The notes under the pieces were generated by a model that saw only the letters and a program-made list of their open reading frames with translations, did not search any database and was not told the DNA's origin. Positions 8,262 to 16,939 of a stretch of DNA of 64,000 bases are shown in pieces. Each line of letters starts with the position of its first letter. Within the stretch, counting starts at the first letter, position 1. The position numbers and the translations under genes are program-made. Source of the stretch: Beijerinckiaceae bacterium (GTDB taxonomy: Bacteria > Pseudomonadota > Alphaproteobacteria > Rhizobiales > Beijerinckiaceae); assembly GCA_019753285.1 (NCBI GenBank), contig JAIELD010000008.1, positions 51,783-115,782 of the forward strand. Reading direction: 5' to 3'.

Positions 8262-9235
8262 TGACCGCGGAGCCGTTGATCGACACGGACATCACGCCGC
8301 GCACCGATGGCACCGACGAGCGGCGAGGGCGGTTCGCGCGCCTCCTCGACAGCGACATCATGGCGAGCTTCCTCGCCTCCAAGCTTACGGTGCTCGCGGG
8401 CTTCGTCACGTTTGCCTTTCTGATCATCGCATTGTTCGCGCCGCTGATCGCGCCTTTCAACCCGTTCGACCCGGCGCAGGTGTTCCTGATTGACGCGCGC
8501 GATCCGCCGATATGGATGGCGGGCTCCGATCCGCGTTTCCTGCTCGGAACGGACGATCAGGGCCGTGACATGCTTTCGGCTCTCTTTTACGGGCTGCGCG
8601 TTTCGCTACTGATCGGTGGCCTCGGCGTCCTGCTCTCGGCGCTCATCGGAGTGACGCTCGGGCTGATCGCAGGCTATGCCGGCGGCAGGATCGACGCGCT
8701 CATCATGCGCATTGCCGACATTCAATTGACTTTCCCCGCCATTCTCATCGCGCTCCTGGTCGATGGCGTCGTGCATGCTCTTCTGAAATCGGGCGGCAGG
8801 GAGGATACCGCGTTCGGGGTCATGGTGCTGTCGATCGGCCTTTCCTTCTGGGTGCAATATGCGCGCACGGTCCGCGGCTCGACGCTCGTCGAGCGGAACA
8901 AGGATTACGTGCATGCCGCGCGGCTGATCGGGCTTCGCTCGCCGCAGATCCTCTGGAGGCATGTGCTGCCCAACGTGCTCGGTCCCGTCCTCGTCATCGC
9001 GACCATCAACCTCGCGCTCGCCGTCATCACCGAGGCGACCTTGTCCTTCCTCGGCGTCGGACTGCCGCCGACACAGCCCTCGCTCGGCACCTTGATCCGG
9101 ATCGGCAACGCCTATCTCTTCTCGGGCGAATGGTGGATCGTTGCCTTTCCCGGCATCACGCTCGCCGTGCTGGTCATCGCGGTCAACATGCTCGGCGACT
9201 GGCTGCGCGACGCTCTCAATCCGAGGCTGCGATGA
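8261..9235 (+). CDS. ABC transporter permease, DppC/OppC type
   Basis: Second inner-membrane permease of the importer, 324 residues. A cytoplasmic N-terminus of about 40 residues precedes the first helix, then comes the DppC signature 'HLLGTDDQGRDML'-like sequence ('FLLGTDDQGRDMLS', about residues 88-101) and a coupling loop ending in 'LRSPQILWRHVLPN'. The start at 8261 is chosen because it overlaps the previous stop by one base and gives the normal N-terminus; a frame opening at 8090 only extends into the previous gene. It overlaps the first ATPase gene by 4 bases (ATGA). Confidence 0.93.
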   Translation: MTAEPLIDTDITPRTDGTDERRGRFARLLDSDIMASFLASKLTVLAGFVTFAFLIIALFAPLIAPFNPFDPAQVFLIDARDPPIWMAGSDPRFLLGTDDQGRDMLSALFYGLRVSLLIGGLGVLLSALIGVTLGLIAGYAGGRIDALIMRIADIQLTFPAILIALLVDGVVHALLKSGGREDTAFGVMVLSIGLSFWVQYARTVRGSTLVERNKDYVHAARLIGLRSPQILWRHVLPNVLGPVLVIATINLALAVITEATLSFLGVGLPPTQPSLGTLIRIGNAYLFSGEWWIVAFPGITLAVLVIAVNMLGDWLRDALNPRLR

Positions 9236-10221
9236 GCGCGCCGCTGCTCTCGGTGCGGAAGCTTCGCGTGGAGTTCGCGACGCGCAAGGGTCCGCTTGTT
9301 GCGCTCGACGATGTCTCGTTCGACATTGCACGCGGCGAGGTGCTCGGTGTCGTTGGCGAGTCCGGCGCTGGCAAATCATTGACCGGCCTCGCGATCATGG
9401 GGCTTATCGATCCGCCAGGGCGGATCGTGTCGGGCGAAATCCTGCTCGACGGGGAGCGGATCGATCATCTGTCCGAGGACAGGATGCGGCTGATCCGCGG
9501 GCCGCGCATCGCCATGATCTTCCAGGATCCGCTTACGAGCCTCGATCCGCTGTTCACGGTCGGCGACCAGCTCGTCGAAACGATCCGCGCTCACCAGCCG
9601 CTCTCGGCGCAGGCCGCGCGGCAAAAGGCCATCGGGCTGCTCGGAGAGGTCGGCATTCCAGCACCCGAACAACGCGTCGATTCATGGCCGCATGAATTTT
9701 CCGGCGGAATGCGGCAGCGGGTTGTCATCGCGCTCGCCATGTGCGCCGAGCCGGAGCTGATCGTGGCCGACGAGCCGACGACGGCGCTCGACGTTTCCGT
9801 TCAGGCGCAGATCATCCGCCTCCTGAAACGGCTTGCGCGTGAGCGGGGCCTCTCCGTGATGCTGGTGACGCACGACATGGGCGTCATCGCCGAAACGGCG
9901 GACCGCGTCGCGGTGATGTATGCCGGGCGTGTCGTCGAGACCGGTCCTGTGCGGGAGGTCGTCCACGCGGCGCTGCACCCTTATGCGCAGGGGTTGATGG
10001 CCGCGATCCCGACGCTTGAGACACGTGCCGTGCGTCTGGCCCAGATACCGGGCTCCATGCCGAGGCTTGCGCCCCGCACCCGGCCGTACTGCGCATTCCA
10101 TACGCGGTGCGACAAACGCTTCGAGCCCTGTTCGAGCATCGCGCCGCCGGTCACGCGGATGGGCGGGCGCGAGGTTGCCTGCTGGCTGCATGAGCCCGTG
10201 CCGGCGGGGGCCGCCCGATGA
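9232..10221 (+). CDS. ABC transporter ATP-binding protein, DppD/OppD type
   Basis: Cytoplasmic ATPase of the importer, 329 residues. Walker A GESGAGKS is at 42-49, the Q-loop 'IFQDPLTSLDP' at about 97-107, the ABC signature 'FSGGMRQR' at 156-163 and Walker B with catalytic E181 in 'LIVADEPT'. The C-terminal oligopeptide-transporter extension has the usual cysteines ('YCAFHTRCDKRFEPC' plus a later 'ACW'); in some DppD proteins these bind an iron-sulfur cluster. The start at 9232 overlaps the permease stop (ATGA), and the stop overlaps the next start in the same way. Confidence 0.94.
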   Translation: MSAPLLSVRKLRVEFATRKGPLVALDDVSFDIARGEVLGVVGESGAGKSLTGLAIMGLIDPPGRIVSGEILLDGERIDHLSEDRMRLIRGPRIAMIFQDPLTSLDPLFTVGDQLVETIRAHQPLSAQAARQKAIGLLGEVGIPAPEQRVDSWPHEFSGGMRQRVVIALAMCAEPELIVADEPTTALDVSVQAQIIRLLKRLARERGLSVMLVTHDMGVIAETADRVAVMYAGRVVETGPVREVVHAALHPYAQGLMAAIPTLETRAVRLAQIPGSMPRLAPRTRPYCAFHTRCDKRFEPCSSIAPPVTRMGGREVACWLHEPVPAGAAR

Positions 10222-11249
10222 GCGAAGCACGCACCCTCGTCGAGGTCGAAGGCCTGCGGCGGACCTTCGACGTCTCACGGCCCTGGCTGACGCGGATGCT
10301 CGCGCGCGAGCCGCAGCGCTTTCTGAAAGCAGTGGACGGCGTCAGCTTCGATATCAAGGCCGGCGAAACCTTTGCAATCGTCGGCGAGTCTGGTTCGGGA
10401 AAATCGACGGTCGCGCGCATGGTCGTCGGCCTGCTGGAGGCGACGGCCGGCAAGGTGACCATCGATCGCTTTGAAATCCGCGCTGGCGCCGACTCGGTCG
10501 AGGCGCGGCGCGTGCGGCGGCGCATCCAGATGATCTTCCAGGATCCGTTTGCCAGCCTCAATCCGCGCTGGCGGGTCGGAGACATCATTGCCGAACCCAT
10601 CATTGCGTTCGGCATGCCGAAGCCGGCCGGCGGGCGCGACGATGCTCCAAGCCCGGAGGCAACGCGGCGACGGGTGGGCGAACTGCTCGGCCTCGTCGGT
10701 CTCGATCCGGTCGATGCCCGGAAATATCCTCACCAGTTCTCGGGCGGACAGCGGCAGCGCATCGCGATCGCGAGGGCGCTGGCCGCGGGCCCCGATTTCA
10801 TAGCCTGCGATGAGCCGACCTCGGCGCTCGACGTGTCGGTGCAGGCGCAGATCCTCAATCTCATGCGCGACCTTCAGGAACAACTTGGGCTGACCTTCCT
10901 GTTCATCAGCCACAATCTTTCCGTCGTCCGCCATATGGCGACGCGCGTCGGTGTGATGTATCTCGGCAAACTCGTCGAAATCGGCAATGCAGCCGAGCTT
11001 TTTGCGCGGCCCAGGCACCCTTACACGCGCATGCTGCTCGATTCGGTGCCTGACCTTTCGATGGTCGGCAAGGATCGCACGCCGGTCGCCGGAGAGATCC
11101 CGAGCCCGATCGATCCTCCGAAAGGCTGCGCCTTTCATCCGCGCTGCAAGTTCGCGGTGGATATCTGCCGGATCGATGTTCCGCCGCTGATCGACGGCGT
11201 GGCCTGCCACCTCGCGCAGGATGGACGCCTGCCTGACCTATCGTCCTGA
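10218..11249 (+). CDS. ABC transporter ATP-binding protein, DppF/OppF type
   Basis: Second ATPase of the importer, 343 residues, pairing with the DppD-type subunit. Walker A GESGSGKS is at 56-63, followed by 'IFQDPFASLNPRW', the signature 'FSGGQRQR', Walker B 'FIACDEPTSALD' and the C-terminal oligopeptide domain ('GCAFHPRCKFAVDICR'). It is last in the operon; its stop codon lies inside a UUCG-loop hairpin shared with the convergent esterase gene. Confidence 0.94.
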   Translation: MSEARTLVEVEGLRRTFDVSRPWLTRMLAREPQRFLKAVDGVSFDIKAGETFAIVGESGSGKSTVARMVVGLLEATAGKVTIDRFEIRAGADSVEARRVRRRIQMIFQDPFASLNPRWRVGDIIAEPIIAFGMPKPAGGRDDAPSPEATRRRVGELLGLVGLDPVDARKYPHQFSGGQRQRIAIARALAAGPDFIACDEPTSALDVSVQAQILNLMRDLQEQLGLTFLFISHNLSVVRHMATRVGVMYLGKLVEIGNAAELFARPRHPYTRMLLDSVPDLSMVGKDRTPVAGEIPSPIDPPKGCAFHPRCKFAVDICRIDVPPLIDGVACHLAQDGRLPDLSS

Positions 11250-11260
11250 TTTCGATCAGG
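11245..11260. terminator. UUCG-tetraloop hairpin between convergent genes
   Basis: CCTGAT-TTCG-ATCAGG is a perfect 6-bp stem with a stable UUCG loop. It contains the stop codons of both the ABC ATPase (11247-11249) and the esterase (11256-11258, minus). No T-run follows on either strand, so it is at best a 3'-end stabiliser or a weak two-way terminator. Confidence 0.45.
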
Positions 11261-12266
11261 CGAGGCCCCAGCTTTTCGCCGTCTCAAGCGTCGAGGATAT
11301 CCCCGCATCGAGCATGAACGGACCGGGCGTGCCCGACGGTGCGCCGAAGAGTCCTCCCGGATCGAGCGGCGTTCCGTGTCCCAGCCCCTTGATCGTGTAA
11401 AGCTCGACTGCGGCGCGCTTGCCGGTATCGTCCCAGATCCGCCGGGTCGTTCGCGAATTGACCTTCATCTCGCGAAACACGGCAGGCTTCAGGCCGTGGA
11501 CGTTTGTCCACTGGCTCGCCGAGGCCTTGGCGTTGCCGAGCGCCACGGTCTTGTCGTCTTCGCCGTGCCAGATCGATATCATGGGCCACGGTCCCTTATG
11601 GCTCGATGCATCACGCACGCGCTGACCCCATTCCGCTTCGGATTTCTGGGGCGCCGACTTCATGGCGTTCAGCGCCTCCATCACGTTCGCGGCGCTGCCG
11701 TAAGGCAGACCGGCGATGATCGCGCCGCCCGCGAACGTTTCGGGATAGGTCGCCAGCATGACGTTGACCATCGCTCCGCCAGCCGACAGGCCGGAGACGA
11801 AGACGCGACGGCGATCGATGCAGTGATCGCGCGCCATCCGCTCGATCATCGCATGGATGGAGGCTGCCTCGCCCTTGCCACGTGCGATGTCGCCGGGTGC
11901 GAACCAGTTGAAGCAGGTGTTGGCGTTGTTGTCCTTTTGCTGCTCGGCAAACAGCAGCGTGAAACCGCCTTTATCCGCGAGCGTGGACCAGCCGCTATAA
12001 TGATCGTAATCGGCGGCGTTCTGGGTGCAGCCATGGAGAACGAGCACCAGCGGCGGCTGCGGCCGCACCGAGCGCGGCACATATTTGAACATCTTCAGAT
12101 TGCCGGGATTGTCGCCGAAGGTAGCAACTTCCTTCAACTTCGGTTTCGAAGCCGGCTTGGTTTTTCCGGTGAGCGTGCCGAGAACGGATTTCGGCAGCAG
12201 CTTTTCCCAGTTCTTGCGCGCCTGGGCGAGCTCCGCGATCGTGCTGCCAAGAGAGAGTTTGATCAT
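11256..12266 (-). CDS. PHB depolymerase family esterase
   Basis: Alpha/beta-hydrolase of the short-chain polyhydroxybutyrate depolymerase / feruloyl esterase family (TIGR01840 type), 336 residues. It has the oxyanion motif 'LHGCTQ' at 78-82, the lipase box GLSAGG with nucleophile S161, acid D238 in 'HGEDDKTV' and H297 in 'GLGHGTP'. There is no signal peptide: the N-terminal 50 residues are amphipathic and lysine-rich, so it is probably intracellular and may attach to storage granules. It is transcribed away from the adjacent dehydrogenase. The true substrate (PHB oligomers, aromatic esters or others) is not decidable from sequence. Confidence 0.88.
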   Translation of the reverse strand: MIKLSLGSTIAELAQARKNWEKLLPKSVLGTLTGKTKPASKPKLKEVATFGDNPGNLKMFKYVPRSVRPQPPLVLVLHGCTQNAADYDHYSGWSTLADKGGFTLLFAEQQKDNNANTCFNWFAPGDIARGKGEAASIHAMIERMARDHCIDRRRVFVSGLSAGGAMVNVMLATYPETFAGGAIIAGLPYGSAANVMEALNAMKSAPQKSEAEWGQRVRDASSHKGPWPMISIWHGEDDKTVALGNAKASASQWTNVHGLKPAVFREMKVNSRTTRRIWDDTGKRAAVELYTIKGLGHGTPLDPGGLFGAPSGTPGPFMLDAGISSTLETAKSWGLA

Positions 12267-12357
12267 GATGGTCTTTCGATTTGAGCGGCTTCCACGTTTG
12301 CAATGTCATGCGAACCGCGACGAAGCATTCGAACAGATATACGCAAGATAGGGGTGT

Positions 12358-12373
12358 TTGTTGCACTGCACAA
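12358..12373. promoter_or_regulatory. TGCA-C-TGCA dyad between esterase and dehydrogenase
   Basis: The core TGCACTGCA (12362-12370) is flanked by TTGT and CAA, giving an almost symmetrical site about 90 bases from the esterase start. It resembles the TGC-rich sites bound by PhaR regulators of storage-granule genes. That link is an inference supported only by motif resemblance and the adjacent PHB-depolymerase-like gene. Confidence 0.3.
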
Positions 12374-12489
12374 TGGAAGGTCTGCCATGCGCTCCGGTTG
12401 AAACTGGCGCGCTGGCAGACTTTGCGGCTACCATGAAGCCAGCGCGAAAAGCCGCCGAGCCGAACGGCAGGATGAATGGGGGAGTGGAA

Positions 12490-13242
12490 ATGAACAAGAT
12501 CGATCTCAAGGGGAGGGTTGCCATCATCACGGGCGGCGCTCGTGGCATCGGCTTTGCCGCCGCCACGCGCATGCTGGCGTCTGGCGCGACCGTCAGCCTC
12601 TGGGACGTCGATCAGGCGAAGCTCATCGAAGCGCAAGCCGCGTTGGCCGCAGCAGGAGCCGTGACGATCGAGACTGTGGAACTCACCGATGAGCGATCGG
12701 TCGTATCCGCGACCGAGGCGACGCTCGCAAAACATGGCAAGATCGACATCCTCGTCAATAACGCCGGCATTACGGGCGGCAATGCGAGGACGTGGGAGCT
12801 ATCGCCGGACGTCTGGCGGCGCGTCATAGACGTCAATCTCATCGGCCACTTCCTTACCTGCCACGCGATCGTCCCTCATATGCTGGAAAATGGCTATGGC
12901 CGCATCGTCAACATCGCCTCCATCGCCGGCAAGGAAGGCAACCCCAACGCATCGCATTACTCGGCTTCGAAGGCGGGCGTCATCGGGCTCACCAAATCGC
13001 TCGGAAAAGAACTTGCGACCAGCGGCATTCTCGTCAACTGCATCACGCCGGCCGCCGCCAAGACCGATATCTTCGCGTCGATGAAGCAGGAGCACATCGA
13101 CTTCATGCTGTCGAAAATCCCGATGAACCGGTTCCTTCAGGTGGAGGAGGTGGCTGCGATGATCGCCTGGCTTTCGAGCGAGGATTGCGCGTTCTCCACC
13201 GGGGCAGTCTTCGACATATCGGGCGGTCGCGCCGTCTATTGA
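12490..13242 (+). CDS. SDR family NAD(P)-dependent oxidoreductase
   Basis: Classical short-chain dehydrogenase/reductase, 250 residues, cytoplasmic. The Rossmann motif 'TGGARGIG' is at about 14-21, 'NNAGI' at about 87-91 and the catalytic Tyr/Lys in 'YSASKAGV' at about 157-164. The C-terminal part ('KTDIF', 'FMLSKIPMNRFL', 'FSTGAVFDISGG') resembles sugar-acid dehydrogenases such as those acting on 2-keto-3-deoxy-aldonates more than FabG; this is a tentative substrate clue. The start at 12490 has a strong GGGGGAG site upstream; a TTG 132 bases earlier adds a non-homologous N-terminus. It precedes the fab genes on the same strand but is separated from them by 103 bases. Confidence 0.85.
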   Translation: MNKIDLKGRVAIITGGARGIGFAAATRMLASGATVSLWDVDQAKLIEAQAALAAAGAVTIETVELTDERSVVSATEATLAKHGKIDILVNNAGITGGNARTWELSPDVWRRVIDVNLIGHFLTCHAIVPHMLENGYGRIVNIASIAGKEGNPNASHYSASKAGVIGLTKSLGKELATSGILVNCITPAAAKTDIFASMKQEHIDFMLSKIPMNRFLQVEEVAAMIAWLSSEDCAFSTGAVFDISGGRAVY

Positions 13243-13315
13243 CCGAAATCGGGGCTCTGAAAGCAACTCCGCTTGACGAAAGTTGCCGCCGATGACATGC
13301 GAGAGGCCCGCAAAA

Positions 13316-13331
13316 ATACATAAAAATGTAT
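13316..13331. promoter_or_regulatory. Inverted repeat ahead of fabD
   Basis: ATACAT-AAAA-ATGTAT is a perfect 6-bp dyad 15 bases before the fabD start, in an AT-rich patch; a TTGACG hexamer lies at 13273-13278. It could be an operator or a leader hairpin controlling the fab genes. I find no matching -10 box that settles it. Confidence 0.35.
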
Positions 13332-13345
13332 GAAAAGGGTCGGAT

Positions 13346-14290
13346 ATGTCGTCAGCCTTTCTTTTCCCTGGCCAGGGCAGCCAGGCTGTCGGCATGGGGA
13401 AGGCGCTGGCTGATCAGTTCGCCGTCGCCCGGCGGGTGTTCGCCGAGGTTGACGATGCATTGGGCCAAGCGCTCAGCTCCGTCATCTGGGACGGGCCGGA
13501 ATCCGAACTCACCCTCACGTCCAATGCACAGCCTGCCCTGATGGCGACAAGTATCGCCGCGCTCCGCGTCATCGAAGCCGAGACGGGTTTGAAACTGGAG
13601 ACAGACTGTGCGTTCGTCGCCGGTCATTCGCTTGGCGAATATTCGGCGCTTGCCGCCGTTTCGGCGATTTCGCTCGCCGATACGGCTCGATTGCTGCGCA
13701 TCCGCGGAGACGCCATGCAGCGCGCCGTTCCGGCGGGCGAGGGAGCCATGGCTGCGCTGATCGGCTGCGAATGGGATGTCGCGACTGCGATCGCGGAAGA
13801 GGCCGGTCAGGGCGAGATCTGCGAAATCGCGAATGATAATGGCGGCGGACAGATCGTCCTTTCGGGCGCGAAGGGCGCCGTTGAACGCGCCTGCGAGATC
13901 GCAAAATTGAAAGGCGTCAAGCGCGCGGTGCTCCTGCAGGTCTCGGCCCCGTTCCATTGCTCGCTGATGCAGCCCGCCGCTGAGGCGATGCAGGCCGCAT
14001 TGGCCAAGGTCACCATAAAGGCGCCGCGTGTTCCCGTTATCGCCAACGTGACCGCGCAACCGGTCTTTGATCCTGACGAAATCCGCAATCGGCTTGTCGA
14101 GCAGGTCACCGGAACCGTGCGCTGGCGCGAGAGCATTGCCTATCTCGGGAGCAGCGGAGTCACGCGCTTTCTCGAGATCGGATCGGGCAAGGTGCTCTCC
14201 GGCCTCGTCAAACGCATCGTCGAAGGTGCGACGACGATCAACATAGCGACGCCCGACGATGTGGCGGGTTTCAAAGCGCTCCAGTCTTGA
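13346..14290 (+). CDS. fabD: Malonyl-CoA:ACP transacylase
   Basis: Transfers malonyl from CoA to acyl carrier protein, the first committed step of type II fatty-acid elongation; cytoplasmic. 314 residues, usual length. It has the N-terminal 'FPGQGSQ' (7-13), nucleophile S95 in 'GHSLGEY' and catalytic H204 in 'SAPFHCSLM'. It heads the fabD-fabG-acpP-fabF cluster and is 12 bases from fabG. Confidence 0.97.
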   Translation: MSSAFLFPGQGSQAVGMGKALADQFAVARRVFAEVDDALGQALSSVIWDGPESELTLTSNAQPALMATSIAALRVIEAETGLKLETDCAFVAGHSLGEYSALAAVSAISLADTARLLRIRGDAMQRAVPAGEGAMAALIGCEWDVATAIAEEAGQGEICEIANDNGGGQIVLSGAKGAVERACEIAKLKGVKRAVLLQVSAPFHCSLMQPAAEAMQAALAKVTIKAPRVPVIANVTAQPVFDPDEIRNRLVEQVTGTVRWRESIAYLGSSGVTRFLEIGSGKVLSGLVKRIVEGATTINIATPDDVAGFKALQS

Positions 14291-14302
14291 GAAGGGTCCT
14301 CG

Positions 14303-15040
14303 ATGTTTGATCTCAGCGGCAAGACCGCGCTCGTCACGGGCGCGTCGGGAGGCATCGGAGCGGCCATCGCACAGGCGCTGCACGCGCAGGGCGCGACGGT
14401 CACGCTTTCAGGGACGCGGCGCGAGGCGCTGGACGCGCTTGCCGTCAGGCTCGGCTCGCGTGTTCATGTCGTCACCGCCAATCTTGGCGACCGGGCATCG
14501 ATCGAGGCGCTCGTGCCGGCGGCCGAAGCCGCGATGGGCGGCCTCGATATTCTGGTCAACAACGCCGGTATCACCAAGGACGGGCTGATGATGCGGATGA
14601 AGGACGCGGATTGGGACGACGTCATCGCCGTCAACCTCACGGCCTGCTTCATCCTGTCCCGCGCCGCCGTCAAAGGCATGGTGAAACGCCGTTACGGCCG
14701 CATCATCGGCGTCACGTCGGTCGTCGGGGTGACCGGAAATCCGGGACAGGCGAATTACTGCGCTTCCAAGGCCGGCATGATCGGCATGTCGAAGGCGCTG
14801 GCGGCGGAGGTGGCGAGCCGCAACATAACCGTGAACTGCGTGGCGCCGGGCTTCATCGAAACCGCCATGACTGGCGCTCTCAACGAGAAGCAGCACGAAT
14901 CCATCCTCTCGACCATTCCGGCGGGAAAACTCGGTTCGCCGGGCGAGGTCGCCGCCGCGATTGTCTATCTCGCCAGCTCCGAAGCCGCTTACACGACAGG
15001 GCAGACGCTTCACATTAATGGTGGAATGACAATGGTTTAA
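14303..15040 (+). CDS. fabG: 3-oxoacyl-ACP reductase
   Basis: NADPH-dependent reduction of beta-ketoacyl-ACP in fatty-acid elongation; forms a tetramer in the cytoplasm. 245 residues. It has the nucleotide motif 'TGASGGIG' (12-19), 'NNAGI' (86-90) and a catalytic set of S139, Y152 and K156 ('NYCASKAG'). The ribosome site AAGGG precedes the ATG. It follows fabD and is 210 bases before acpP, with a candidate promoter between. Confidence 0.97.
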   Translation: MFDLSGKTALVTGASGGIGAAIAQALHAQGATVTLSGTRREALDALAVRLGSRVHVVTANLGDRASIEALVPAAEAAMGGLDILVNNAGITKDGLMMRMKDADWDDVIAVNLTACFILSRAAVKGMVKRRYGRIIGVTSVVGVTGNPGQANYCASKAGMIGMSKALAAEVASRNITVNCVAPGFIETAMTGALNEKQHESILSTIPAGKLGSPGEVAAAIVYLASSEAAYTTGQTLHINGGMTMV

Positions 15041-15153
15041 TGAAGCTTGTTCATATCATCGGGCGGTGGTGGCAAAATAGGCTTGCACGCTGGACGGCAC
15101 CATGTTGCTCGTTTAAAGAACGCGTGGACCGGGGATCAGTCACAAGGCTTTCG

Positions 15154-15159
15154 TTGACT
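15154..15159 (+). promoter_or_regulatory. Candidate -35 element for acpP
   Basis: TTGACT in the 210-base gap between fabG and acpP matches the sigma-70 -35 consensus at 5 of 6 bases. The -10 region near 15176-15182 is poor, so the start point is uncertain. acpP is usually expressed far above its neighbours, which makes its own promoter plausible. Confidence 0.3.
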
Positions 15160-15250
15160 TTTCCAAAAGATACCATGACATGAACCGCGTCGCCGGTGCC
15201 TTGCGGCTTTCCGGCATCGGAGTTGAATTTCTAACTGAGGACCTCTCAAT

Positions 15251-15487
15251 ATGAGCGATATTGCCGAACGTGTGAAAAAGATCGTTGTCGAACATCTCGG
15301 CGTGGATGCTGAAAAGGTCGTGCCGGCAGCGAACTTCATCGATGATCTGGGTGCGGACAGCCTCGACACCGTTGAACTCGTGATGGCGTTCGAGGAGGAG
15401 TTCTCGGTCGAAATTCCCGACGACGCCGCTGAGACGATCGTGACCGTGGGCGACGCTGTGAAGTTCCTGGAAAAAAACGTCGCCTGA
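15251..15487 (+). CDS. acpP: Acyl carrier protein
   Basis: Small acidic carrier of growing acyl chains, 78 residues. S37 in the 'DLGADSLDT' motif is the phosphopantetheine attachment site. GAGGA lies upstream of the ATG, giving a good ribosome site. It lies between fabG and fabF in the standard fab order. Confidence 0.98.
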   Translation: MSDIAERVKKIVVEHLGVDAEKVVPAANFIDDLGADSLDTVELVMAFEEEFSVEIPDDAAETIVTVGDAVKFLEKNVA

Positions 15488-15524
15488 CCGACGTTTGGGG
15501 GCATCGAGTGAAGCGGTCCGCACT

Positions 15525-16790
15525 ATGAGACGCGTCGTCATCACTGGGGTCGGCATGTTGACCCCGCTGGGGTGTGGTGCGGAGCCGACCTGGAAACGGA
15601 TACTGGCGGGCGAAAGCGGCGCGGCGCGGATCGAGCATTTCGACGTTTCCGACATGCCGTGCCAGATCGCCTGCATGGTGCCGCGCGGCGATGGCAGCAA
15701 CGGCACCTATGCTCCCGATCAATGGATGGAGCCGAAAGAGGCGCGCAAGGTCGACGAGTTCATCGTCTTCGCCATGTCCGCCGCGACGCAGGCGCTCGAC
15801 GACGCCGGCTGGCATCCAAAGACCCCGCAGGAGCAGGAAGAGACAGGCGTCCTGTTCGGATCGGGCATTGGCGGCGTCTGGGGCATCTACGAAGCGTCCA
15901 TGACGCTGGCTGAGCGCGGTCCCCGTCGCATCTCTCCGTTCTTTATTCCCGGCCGCCTCATCAATCTTGCCTCCGGCTACATCTCGATCACGCATGGGCT
16001 GAAAGGCCCTAACCATTCCGTCGTGACGGCCTGCTCGACCGGCTCGCACGCGATCGGCGATGCCGCCCGCATGGTGGCGCTCGGCGATGCCGAGGTGATG
16101 GTGGCAGGCGGCGCGGAAGCGCCGATCAACCGCCTTGCGCTTGCCGGCTTCTCGGCCTGTCGCGCGCTCTCGACCGCCTATAACGACCGGCCGCGGGAAG
16201 CGTCGCGCCCCTACGACAAGGGGCGTGATGGGTTCGTGATGGGCGAAGGCGCGGGGGCCGTCGTCGTCGAGAGTCTCGAGCATGCCCAAGCGCGCGGTGC
16301 CAGGATCTACGCTGAAATCATCGGATATGGCATGTCCGGCGATGCGTATCACATCACGGCCCCGGCGGAAGACGGCGACGGGGCCTATCGCTGCATGAAG
16401 GCGGCCATGAAGCGGGCCGGCATCGTCGCGAGCGATCTCGACTACGTCAACGCGCATGGGACGTCGACGCCGCTCGGCGACGAAATCGAGCTCGGCGCGG
16501 TGACCCGACTGCTCGGCAACGACAGCGAACGGCTCTCCATGTCGTCCACGAAATCGGCGATCGGCCATCTGCTCGGCGCGGCCGGCGCCGTCGAAGCGAT
16601 TTTCTCGGTGCTTGCCATTCGCGATCAGATCGCGCCGCCGACCATCAACCTCAATGAGCCATCCGTGACGACCGGGATCGATCTGGTGCCAAACGTCGCC
16701 AAGCCGCGCAAGATCGACACGGTGCTTTCCAACTCGTTTGGATTTGGCGGCACCAATGCATCTTTGATCTTCCGCAGACTTGATGCCTAG
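15525..16790 (+). CDS. fabF: 3-oxoacyl-ACP synthase II
   Basis: Condensing enzyme that elongates acyl-ACP with malonyl-ACP and governs unsaturated chain elongation; cytoplasmic thiolase fold. 421 residues. It has nucleophile C170 in 'TACSTGSH', a histidine in 'NAHGTSTPLGD' and a second in 'IGHLLGAAGAVE'. The ATG at 15525 gives the canonical N-terminus 'MRRVVITGVG'; a TTG at 15495 would add ten unlikely residues. It lies 37 bases after acpP. Confidence 0.96.
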   Translation: MRRVVITGVGMLTPLGCGAEPTWKRILAGESGAARIEHFDVSDMPCQIACMVPRGDGSNGTYAPDQWMEPKEARKVDEFIVFAMSAATQALDDAGWHPKTPQEQEETGVLFGSGIGGVWGIYEASMTLAERGPRRISPFFIPGRLINLASGYISITHGLKGPNHSVVTACSTGSHAIGDAARMVALGDAEVMVAGGAEAPINRLALAGFSACRALSTAYNDRPREASRPYDKGRDGFVMGEGAGAVVVESLEHAQARGARIYAEIIGYGMSGDAYHITAPAEDGDGAYRCMKAAMKRAGIVASDLDYVNAHGTSTPLGDEIELGAVTRLLGNDSERLSMSSTKSAIGHLLGAAGAVEAIFSVLAIRDQIAPPTINLNEPSVTTGIDLVPNVAKPRKIDTVLSNSFGFGGTNASLIFRRLDA

Positions 16791-16939
16791 CGCCGAGTGC
16801 TGTTAGGTTACAGGCCAATTCGCTGGCACGGACATGGTCTTCGTTTGCCTCCATCAGCGGGCTGATCGCGTAAAAGACGCAATGTTCTGCTTCGTTGCTT
16901 TCGCAATGCCGCATTGATTCTGCGCAGTTAGAGGACTGG

